The notes below the pieces were generated by a model. It made no database searches, was not told the DNA's origin, and was given only the letters and a program-made list of their open reading frames with translations. Below, piece after piece: positions 1 through 6,696 of a stretch of 56,777 bases of DNA (position 1 is its first letter; the number at the start of each line of letters is the position of its first letter). Source of the DNA: Sva-07 sp031398325 (lineage in GTDB: Bacteria > Actinomycetota > Acidimicrobiia > Acidimicrobiales > Ilumatobacteraceae). The stretch lies in contig JANNNB010000057.1 of NCBI GenBank assembly GCA_031398325.1, forward strand, positions 1 to 56,777, read 5' to 3'. The position numbers and the translations under genes are program-made.

Positions 1-1091
1 GCCGGCGACCGTGAGTTCGTGGAATCGCTGATGGTCGGCGTGCGCGAACCTGGGTCGATCGCCGGCTCCGCTGGGCCCTCCCGGAGGAGTACGGCGGCCA
101 CGGCAGCAGCAACCTCGAGATGGCGATCATCCGCGAGCACCTCGCCCACAAGGGCCTCGGGCTGTTCAACGACCTCCAGAACGAGAGCTCGATCATCGGC
201 AACTTCCCGACCGTGCTCATGATGCGGGACTTCGGCACGGAGGCGCAGAAGGCGGCCTGGATGCCCGGCTTCCTCGACGGCACCCGCCGCCTGGCCTTCG
301 GGCTCACCGAACCGAACCATGGCAGCGACGCCACCTACATGGAGACCACCGCCGTCCGCGACGGCGACGAGTGGGTGCTCAACGGGATGAAGCGGTGGAA
401 CTCCGGGCTGCACCACGCCACCCACGACATCATCTTCGCCCGCACGTCCGGCGACGACGGCAGCCCGAAGGGGATCAGCGCGTTCCTCGTGCCGACCGAT
501 TCCCCGGGCTTCAAGGTCGAGTTCTTCTGGTGGACGTTCAACATGCCGACCGACCATGCCGAGGTCAGCCTGACCGACGTTCGCGTCGGTGCCGACGCGC
601 TGTTCGGCGATCTCGACCGCGGTTTGGAGCTGGCCCAGCACTTCGTCCACGAGAACCGCATCCGTCAGGCGGCGTCATCGCTCGGTGCAGCTCAGTACTG
701 CATCAACGAAGCCGTTGCCTACTCGAACAGCCGGATCACCTGGGGCAAGAAACTGTCGAGCAACCAGGGGATCCAGTTCCCGCTCGTCGAGCTGCACACC
801 GAGGCGGCGATGCTGCGCCAGCTGATCCGCTACACCGCGTGGATGCTCGATCACAAGCACCACATGGAGGTCACCCACCTCGTGGCGATGTGCAACTACC
901 GGGCCAACCGCCTGGTGTGCGATGCCGCCGACCGGGCGATGCAGACGTGCGGCGGCGTCGGTTATTCGCGGCACATGCCCTTCGAGCACATCTACCGCCA
1001 CCACCGTCGCTATCGGATCACCGAGGGTGCCGAGGAGATCCAGATGCGCAAGGTGGGCCAGAACCTGTTCGGCTTCGGCGGCAAAGGCTGA
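1..1091 (+). CDS. Acyl-CoA dehydrogenase, 5'-truncated and frame-disrupted
   Basis: This flavoprotein oxidises an acyl-CoA to the 2-enoyl-CoA; the substrate cannot be told from sequence. From about position 75 to the stop at 1089-1091 one frame reads a clear acyl-CoA dehydrogenase: LPEEYGG, then GLTEPNHGSDA (FAD/substrate region), CGGVGYSR and the C-terminal ITEGAEEIQ, which carries the usual catalytic glutamate region. That frame has a TGA at 12-14. Upstream, the first frame reads a sensible N-terminal piece (DREFVESLMVGVREPG). The coding sequence therefore changes frame between about 50 and 80, which is either an indel or an assembly error at the contig edge. The true start lies outside the window. 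Only about 345 of the residues typical for the family are present in one frame. Confidence 0.85.
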
Positions 1092-1097
1092 ACACGG

Positions 1098-1130
1098 GTT
1101 GGTGCGCGGTGCCTGACCCCGCGCACCAAC
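1098..1130. terminator. Perfect hairpin between convergent genes
   Basis: GTTGGTGCGCGG (1098-1109) pairs perfectly with CCGCGCACCAAC (1119-1130) around a 9-base loop. It fills the gap between the acyl-CoA dehydrogenase stop and the VOC gene stop. No T-run follows on either strand, so a two-way terminator without a U-tract, or an RNA-stabilising hairpin, is the likely role. Confidence 0.55.
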
Positions 1131-1646
1131 TCATCGCGGCGTGCGGCGCTCGTCGTACAGCTCGCGGGGCCAGTACCGAACCGGTGAGAGACCGTCGGCT
1201 TCGACGAGATCGGCTCGAACGCGTTCGTACTCGTAGCAGTTGAGCTCGTACAGATTCCCCCACGGGTCGACGAGGTCGAACGCCCAGCACAGGTCGAAGT
1301 CGATGAGGTCGGTGGCGGCGAGCGGGACGCCCGACGGAGCCTCGATCTCGCCCGGCAGTGACCGGGCGAACGAGATGAAGACCTCGGCATCGACGCTGAA
1401 CGCGACCCCGGTGCGCTGCGGGATCATCGGATGGCCCTCGCCGGTCTCGAACAACGCGAGCGTGGACGCGCCACCGTCGGCCGAGATCTGCAACGGACCG
1501 CCGTCGATCTCCGTCGCCCAGAACGCGTACTCCTCGACCGGTTCGAACCCGAGATGGAGTGCGTACCAGGCGGCGGCCGCTGCACGGTCCGGCACCCGGA
1601 TGTGGACGTGGTCGAGCTTGCCCATGCGGAACTTCCGAGCGGCCAT
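1131..1646 (-). CDS. VOC-superfamily (glyoxalase/bleomycin-resistance-like) protein
   Basis: This 171-residue protein has the vicinal-oxygen-chelate fold. The first strand is KLDHVHIRVPD, with a candidate metal-binding His, followed by AAAAWYALHLGFE. The second half ends FDLVDPWGNLYELNCYEYE, with the usual terminal Glu ligand. Substrate and reaction are not predictable; members include glyoxalase I, extradiol dioxygenases and resistance proteins. The ATG at 1646 is supported by TAGGGT at 1653-1658, a -10-like box six bases upstream, which suggests a leaderless mRNA. It converges on the acyl-CoA dehydrogenase and shares no operon with its neighbours. Confidence 0.8.
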   Translation of the reverse strand: MAARKFRMGKLDHVHIRVPDRAAAAAWYALHLGFEPVEEYAFWATEIDGGPLQISADGGASTLALFETGEGHPMIPQRTGVAFSVDAEVFISFARSLPGEIEAPSGVPLAATDLIDFDLCWAFDLVDPWGNLYELNCYEYERVRADLVEADGLSPVRYWPRELYDERRTPR

Positions 1647-1690
1647 CTGGCAACCCTACGACGATCGCCCGCGTGCCTCGGACGAGCCGA

Positions 1691-1734
1691 GCGATGTGGT
1701 TGTCCTGCGCCGGCGCCGGTACATCGACATCGCT
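1691..1734 (-). repeat. Dispersed palindromic repeat, family B, copy 1
   Basis: On the minus strand it reads GTCGATGTACCGGCGCCGG followed by CGCAGGACAACCACATCGC. Two further copies with few mismatches lie at 13291-13334 and 13353-13396. The ends form an imperfect inverted repeat (GCGATGTCGATGT against ACAACCACATCGC). It sits in the gap between the VOC gene start and the TetR gene stop. Confidence 0.7.
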
Positions 1735-1745
1735 GGGTGTTCGGG

Positions 1746-2462
1746 TCAGCGCAGGCCGATGTGTGAGCCCATGAGCGTCGCGGCCTCGCGGAAGAACGCC
1801 TGGTGGTCGTCGATCAGGCCGCGTGTCTGGCCGAACAGTTCGAAGCTGAGCAGTCCGAACATCTGGGTCCACGCCGTGAGCACCGCCATGACCACTTCGT
1901 CGGACGCGTCGAGATCGACCGCTGAGCGAAGTACGTCGAAGGCGCGTCGGGTCTGCCTCGACAACTCGATGACACCGAGATCGCCGTCGGACGGCAGTCG
2001 GTCGTCGCCGACGGCGTCGTCGACGATCTGGACGAGAGCGCGTGTGACTCGGGTGCCGGGCACGACCGTGTCGTCGGGTGCTGCGTACCCGGGGACCGGA
2101 GATCCGTACAGGAGCGCATAGTCCTGCGGGTGCTCGACCGCCCACGCCCGCACCGCACCCGTTGCCGCGACCCAGCGTTCGAGCGGTCGCCGATCACGAG
2201 TGGCAGCCGCCGACGCCTCTGCCACGTCGCCCAGCGCGTCGTATGCCTCGATGATGAGTGCGGTGAGAAGTTCGTCGCGGCTCGCGAAGTAGCGGTACAG
2301 GGCCGAGGAGACCATCCCGCGTTCTCGGGCGACCGCTCGGAGCGACAGCCCGGCCGGCCCGACCACGGCGAGTTGCCGGCCAGCCGCGGCCAAGATCTCT
2401 GCGCGCACTTCGAGGTGCGCCCTGGCACGGGCCGTGAGTGCCGACGGGCTGGACTGTTCCAT
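1746..2462 (-). CDS. TetR/AcrR-family transcriptional regulator
   Basis: This 238-residue DNA-binding repressor has an N-terminal helix-turn-helix (LSLRAVARERG, then SSALYRYFASRDELL) and a helical ligand-binding C-terminal domain of the TetR_C type. The frame is open further upstream, but the ATG at 2462 is preferred: it gives a normal TetR N-terminus and is preceded by TGGCACACT ending seven bases before it, a leaderless-type -10 seen repeatedly in this window. It is divergent from the F420-type oxidoreductase gene at 2588. Two near-identical palindromes in the shared control region make it the probable local repressor of both genes. The inducer is unknown. Confidence 0.88.
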   Translation of the reverse strand: MEQSSPSALTARARAHLEVRAEILAAAGRQLAVVGPAGLSLRAVARERGMVSSALYRYFASRDELLTALIIEAYDALGDVAEASAAATRDRRPLERWVAATGAVRAWAVEHPQDYALLYGSPVPGYAAPDDTVVPGTRVTRALVQIVDDAVGDDRLPSDGDLGVIELSRQTRRAFDVLRSAVDLDASDEVVMAVLTAWTQMFGLLSFELFGQTRGLIDDHQAFFREAATLMGSHIGLR

Positions 2463-2497
2463 AACCTGCAGTGTGCCAGATCGTTGCTCTGAAATGT

Positions 2498-2562
2498 GAG
2501 CACTGCTCTTTACTTTGGTCACGGAATTGTGTACGGTGATCCAAACAGAGAGCACCGCTCTC
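2498..2562. promoter_or_regulatory. Divergent promoter with two matching TetR-type operators
   Basis: GAGCACTGCTC (2498-2508) is a perfect palindrome. GAGAGCACCGCTCTC (2548-2562) has perfect 6-base arms, and the two share the core GAGCAC(T/C)GCTC. Between them lies a possible promoter for the rightward gene, TTTACT (2509-2514), 17 bases, TACGGT (2532-2537). The operators therefore bracket it: one just upstream of the -35, the other just downstream of the start point. This layout suits repression by the adjacent TetR protein; binding is inferred. Confidence 0.65.
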
Positions 2563-2587
2563 GTCCGACATCATCGAAAGGATCGTC

Positions 2588-3079
2588 ATGAACACCAACA
2601 ACACCGACACCGACAACACCGACCAATCCCACTCCACGCAGCGGTACCTCCAGCCGGACTGGTTCACCCAGCACGTCTTCAACCCGACGATCTCCGGCCT
2701 CACCCGACTGGGCATCAGCATGTGGGGATCCCGGATCCTGGCGGTACCTGGACGTACCACCGGCGAGATCCGCACGACGCCGGTCAACCTGCTCACGGTC
2801 GACGGCCGTCAGTACCTCGTGGCCCCTCGCGGCGAGACCCAGTGGGTCAAGAACGTACGAGCCGCGGGCAGCTGCACCCTTCGCGTCGGTCGCCGGTCGG
2901 TCGAGGCCGACATGGTCGAGCTGGCCGACGCCGACAAGCCCGCCATCCTGCGGCCGTACCTGCGGCGTTGGAAGTGGGAGATCGGCAAGTTCTTCGACGG
3001 GCTCGACGCCGATGCGACCGACGCCGAGCTGCTCGCGGTTGCGTCCGGTTACCCCGTCTTCGCCGTGACCACACGCTGA
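2588..3079 (+). CDS. Nitroreductase/F420-dependent (Ddn-like) family oxidoreductase
   Basis: This 163-residue protein belongs to the deazaflavin-dependent nitroreductase family (split beta-barrel; Mycobacterium tuberculosis Ddn is the known member). Diagnostic stretches are MWGSRILAVPGRTTGEIRTT, LLTVDGRQYLVAPRGETQW and VKNVRAAGSCTLRVGRR. These proteins usually bind reduced F420 and reduce quinones or xenobiotics. The first 15 or so residues are polar, Asn/Thr/Asp-rich and not part of the fold. The ATG at 2588 follows a weak AAAGGA ribosome site and, unlike many neighbours, the gene has a leader carrying an operator. The 3' end overlaps the antiporter gene by 31 bases. Likely controlled by the divergent TetR regulator. 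Confidence 0.85.
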   Translation: MNTNNTDTDNTDQSHSTQRYLQPDWFTQHVFNPTISGLTRLGISMWGSRILAVPGRTTGEIRTTPVNLLTVDGRQYLVAPRGETQWVKNVRAAGSCTLRVGRRSVEADMVELADADKPAILRPYLRRWKWEIGKFFDGLDADATDAELLAVASGYPVFAVTTR

Positions 3080-4251
3080 GCGGCGAGCGTCGCCGGTATC
3101 GGAATGCGATCGGCGTACTTGGCCGCGAGCGGGCCGATCACTGCCGTCGCGAGCACGTAGGCGGCCGCGAGGGCTCCCAGTTCGGGCCCGTCGACGAGTT
3201 CCGACCCGATTGCGGCAATCACGATCGAGAACTCGCCGCGTGCGATGAGCACCGTGCCGGCACGCATTCTGCCCTTCGCCGCCACGCCGGCCCGGCCTGC
3301 GGCGTACCAGCCGGTGGCGACTTTCGTCAAGCCGGTCAGCACGGCGAGTCCGAGCGCCGGAAGCGCCACATCGGCGAGTTCGCCGACGTCGATCTGAAAC
3401 GAGAAGAACAGGAAGAAGGTGGCTGCGAACAGGTCGCGCAGCGGGGAGATCAACACCCGCGCCCGCTCTTCGACCTTGCCGCTCAGCGCGAGGCCCACGA
3501 GAAATGCTCCGATCGCACCCGACACGTCGAGACGTTGCGCAACGCCGGCGACCAGCAGGGTGACGCCGAAAACGGTGAGCAACAGTGTTTCGTCGGACCC
3601 GCCGACGATGAGGTTGCTCAGCCGCGGGCCGAAGCGCAGCGACACGAACAGGATCACACCGACGGCAGCGAGGGCGACCGCGACGCTCGTCGCCGTCGTC
3701 GCCAACGACCCACCCACGATCAGCGCTGCGACGACGGGGAGATAGATCGCCATCGCCAGGTCTTCGATGACGAGCAGGTTGAGCACCGATGGCGTCTCGC
3801 GGTTGCCCAGTCGACCGAGATCGGAGAGCACCTTGGCAACGACGCCCGACGAGGTGATCCAGGTGATGCCGCCCAGCAACACCGCAGTCAGTGGGCTCCA
3901 ACCCAGCAACAACCCGGCGAGGACCCCCGGGGTCGCGTTGAGGGCCATGTCGACGACGCCCGATCGCATCCCGTTGCGGAGGCCCGACCGCAGTTCGGCG
4001 TCGGAGTACTCCAGTCCGAGGGCGAAGAGCAGCAGGAGGACACCGATCTCCGCAGCCAGCGCGATGAAATCCTCGGTGACGTCGAGTTGGACGATCCCCC
4101 CGTCGCCGAGAGCGAGCCCCGCCAGCAAGTAGAGGGGAACAGCCGTCAGGCCCATGCGGCCAGCCAGTCTCGACAGCAGTCCGAGGCCGAGCACGATCGC
4201 GCCGATCTCGATGAACGCCAACGCGGCGTCGGACGTGCCCGCGGCGATCAT
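3049..4251 (-). CDS. Cation:proton antiporter membrane subunit (CPA2, KhtU/KefB-like)
   Basis: This 400-residue integral membrane protein of about 12 helices matches the Na+/H+ exchanger domain of CPA2 antiporters. Typical segments are VPLYLLAGLALGDGG, LLLFALGLEYSDAELR, the ion-site helix LLVIEDLAMAIYLP, and GAFLVGLALSG. It ends after the membrane domain with no RCK/TrkA domain. That domain is encoded separately by the upstream gene, whose stop is 19 bases away on the same strand, as in Bacillus khtTU. Expected role: K+(Na+)/H+ exchange under alkaline, salt or electrophile stress. The ion specificity cannot be read from sequence. Confidence 0.87.
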   Translation of the reverse strand: MIAAGTSDAALAFIEIGAIVLGLGLLSRLAGRMGLTAVPLYLLAGLALGDGGIVQLDVTEDFIALAAEIGVLLLLFALGLEYSDAELRSGLRNGMRSGVVDMALNATPGVLAGLLLGWSPLTAVLLGGITWITSSGVVAKVLSDLGRLGNRETPSVLNLLVIEDLAMAIYLPVVAALIVGGSLATTATSVAVALAAVGVILFVSLRFGPRLSNLIVGGSDETLLLTVFGVTLLVAGVAQRLDVSGAIGAFLVGLALSGKVEERARVLISPLRDLFAATFFLFFSFQIDVGELADVALPALGLAVLTGLTKVATGWYAAGRAGVAAKGRMRAGTVLIARGEFSIVIAAIGSELVDGPELGALAAAYVLATAVIGPLAAKYADRIPIPATLAAQRVVTAKTG

Positions 4252-4270
4252 CGCGCCGAGCGCAGGCTGG

Positions 4271-4753
4271 TCACTGCAGGATGAGATCGCGCATCGTGGC
4301 GAGGCCCTCGACGGTGCCGACGGCGACGACGACGTCGCCCGCCAGCAGCCCGAAGTCGGGTCCCGGAGCGGGGATCGACTGATCGCCCCGGATCACGGCC
4401 ACGATCGACGACCCGGTACGGGTGCGGTACTGCCCGTCGCCGATCGTCGTTCCGGCGGCGAACGAACCGTCGCCGATCTCGATCCATTCGATCGCCAGTC
4501 CCTCGATCTCCTGCTGCACCGCGGCCACCGCTTCGGTGACACGACTGCCCCCGAGCAGTTCCGAGATCGTGCGCGTGTCGGACGCCGACAGCACGATCAT
4601 CGAGCTGCACGCGTCGGGATCATCACCGTCGTAGACGAGGATCTCCCGCCGCCCGTCCCGATGGACGAGGACGCCGACGTCCTGGCCCTGATCGGTCGTG
4701 AACTCGTGCCGTACTCCGACACCGGGAAGCTTCGTCTCGCGCACATCGGCCAC
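4271..4753 (-). CDS. TrkA-C (RCK_C) regulatory subunit of the antiporter, KhtT-like
   Basis: This 160-residue soluble protein has an N-terminal module beginning VADVRETKLPGVGVRHEFTT and a C-terminal RCK_C domain (TGSSIVAVIRGDQSIPAPGP, then LLAGDVVVAVGT). That matches the KhtT subunit that gates the KhtU antiporter. The GTG at 4753 was chosen because it gives the exact family length and because CAGAAT (4760-4765) lies six bases upstream, a leaderless-type -10. It is the first gene of a two-gene operon with the antiporter. The promoter is back to back with that of ilvD (start 4827). Confidence 0.85.
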   Translation of the reverse strand: MADVRETKLPGVGVRHEFTTDQGQDVGVLVHRDGRREILVYDGDDPDACSSMIVLSASDTRTISELLGGSRVTEAVAAVQQEIEGLAIEWIEIGDGSFAAGTTIGDGQYRTRTGSSIVAVIRGDQSIPAPGPDFGLLAGDVVVAVGTVEGLATMRDLILQ

Positions 4754-4826
4754 GGGTGCATTCTGACAGCGACAGGTGGCGACAGCACCAGGTTCGACCC
4801 GGACGTCCAGCACTACCCTCGCCAGC

Positions 4827-6572
4827 ATGACCGAGTCGCACGCAACGAACGACGCCACATCGAACGATGGAGCCACGATCGACACGGCGGTCGACATCAA
4901 GCCGCGTTCACGCGACGTCACCGACGGCATGCAGAAGGCGCCGTCGCGTTCGATGCTCCGAGCCGTCGGTCTGACCGACGACGATTGGGTGAAGCCCCAG
5001 GTGGCGATCGCGTCGTCGTGGAACGAGGTCACCCCGTGCAACATGACCCTGCGCAAGTTGGCCGAGCACGCGAAGGCGGGCGTCCGTGACGCCGGCGCCG
5101 TCGCGCTGGAGTTCGGCACGATCACCGTCAGCGATGGTATCTCGATGGGCCACGAAGGGATGCGCGCGTCGCTCGTGTCGCGCGAGGTGATCTGCGACTC
5201 GGTCGAGACCGTGATGCACGCGGAGCGGTTCGACGGCTTCGTGGGGTTGGCGGGATGCGACAAGTCGATCCCGGCGATGTTGATGGCGGCGGCCAGGCTC
5301 GATCTCTCGAGTGTGTTCGTCTACAACGGCTCGATCATGCCGGGCGAGCACAACGGGGTGGCCCTCGACATCACGAGCGTCTTCGAAGCGGTCGGCGCCT
5401 GTGCCGCCGGCACGATCAGCGAGGGCGAACTCCTCGAGATCGAACGAAAGGCGTGCCCGGGCGAGGGCGCGTGCGGAGGGATGTTCACCGCCAACACGAT
5501 GAGCTCGATCGCCGAGGCGCTCGGGATGAGCCTGCCCGGCACCGCGTCGCCGCCGGCCATCGATGTCCGCCGCGAGGGCGATGCCCGTCGCGCCGGCGAA
5601 GCGGTCGTCAACATGCTGCGACTCGGGATCACCCCCCGCCAGATCATGACGAAGGCCGCATTCGAGAACGCGATAGCGCTCACCTCGGCGCTCGGCGGTT
5701 CGACCAACGCAGTCCTCCATCTGTTGGCCATCGCCAACGAGGCAGGCGTGGCGCTCGACCTCGACGACTTCAACCGCATTGCCGACCGCGTCCCGCACAT
5801 CGCCGACATGAAGCCGGGCGGCAAGTTCCACATGAGTGATCTCGATCGGGTCGGCGGGGTGCCGATGGTGCTCAAGCACCTCCTCGACGCCGGGCTGCTC
5901 GACGGCGACGTGATGACGGTGACCGGCAAGACGATGGCGGAGAACCTCGCCGAGATCGACCCTCCCCGTCCGGACGGTGTGGTCGTGCACCCGCTCGATC
6001 AGCCGATCCACAGCGAGGGCGGGATCAACATCCTGACCGGTTCACTCGCGCCGCGGGGAGCGGTCGTCAAGGTCGCCGGACTGAGCGATGCGCAGAAGAC
6101 GTTCGAGGGCCCGGCGCGGGTGTTCGACGACGAGAGCTTCGCGATGGAAGCCATACTTGCCGGCTCGATCGAGCCGGGCACCGTGATCGTCATCCGGTAC
6201 GAGGGGCCACGAGGTGGTCCGGGTATGCGCGAGATGCTCGCCATCACCGGGGCGCTCAAGGGTGCCGGGCGGGGGAGCGACTGCGCCTTGATCACCGATG
6301 GCCGGTTCTCGGGTGGCACGTGGGGCTTCTGTATCGGCCACGTCGCGCCCGAGGCGACCGACGGTGGACCGATCGCGTTCGTCGCCGATGGCGACCTGAT
6401 TCGAATCGACGTGCCGACCCGGTCGCTCGACCTGCTCGTCGAGGACGCTGAGCTCGCCAGGCGCCGCGACGGTTGGGTCCCGAATCCGCCTCGGTACACG
6501 AGCGGCGTACTCGGCAAGTACGCCAGGCTGGTTCAGGGCGCCGAAACGGGAGCGATCACCAACACGCTCTGA
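4827..6572 (+). CDS. ilvD: Dihydroxy-acid dehydratase
   Basis: Catalyses the third step of valine/isoleucine synthesis, 2,3-dihydroxy-acid to 2-oxo-acid, using an iron-sulfur cluster. The 581-residue product has both signature regions, with cluster cysteines in CDKSIPAM (C144) and GEGACGGMFTANTMS (C216), and the C-terminal GPRGGPGMREM. The N-terminus is about 20 polar residues longer than in shorter homologues. The ATG at 4827 follows TACCCT (4814-4819) by seven bases, so a leaderless mRNA is likely, and the longer upstream reading frame is rejected. It works with ilvBNC, 12 kb away in this window, but shows no attenuator of its own. Confidence 0.96.
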   Translation: MTESHATNDATSNDGATIDTAVDIKPRSRDVTDGMQKAPSRSMLRAVGLTDDDWVKPQVAIASSWNEVTPCNMTLRKLAEHAKAGVRDAGAVALEFGTITVSDGISMGHEGMRASLVSREVICDSVETVMHAERFDGFVGLAGCDKSIPAMLMAAARLDLSSVFVYNGSIMPGEHNGVALDITSVFEAVGACAAGTISEGELLEIERKACPGEGACGGMFTANTMSSIAEALGMSLPGTASPPAIDVRREGDARRAGEAVVNMLRLGITPRQIMTKAAFENAIALTSALGGSTNAVLHLLAIANEAGVALDLDDFNRIADRVPHIADMKPGGKFHMSDLDRVGGVPMVLKHLLDAGLLDGDVMTVTGKTMAENLAEIDPPRPDGVVVHPLDQPIHSEGGINILTGSLAPRGAVVKVAGLSDAQKTFEGPARVFDDESFAMEAILAGSIEPGTVIVIRYEGPRGGPGMREMLAITGALKGAGRGSDCALITDGRFSGGTWGFCIGHVAPEATDGGPIAFVADGDLIRIDVPTRSLDLLVEDAELARRRDGWVPNPPRYTSGVLGKYARLVQGAETGAITNTL

Positions 6573-6696
6573 ACGGTTGTCATGGTGCGACGTGGGCCGT
6601 ACCTCGGCCGTTTTCGTCCACCTTCGCGATGAATGTGGGCGCCCGGGCGTGTCATGATGTCGTCCGGCTCGCGTTCGCTCGCGGGTCCTTCCGACC

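Noticed and set aside
6573..6696. A possible c-di-AMP or other riboswitch before the peptidoglycan hydrolase gene
   Set aside because: Such riboswitches do precede cell-wall hydrolases in actinobacteria, but the conserved aptamer blocks are not present and the gap is short.
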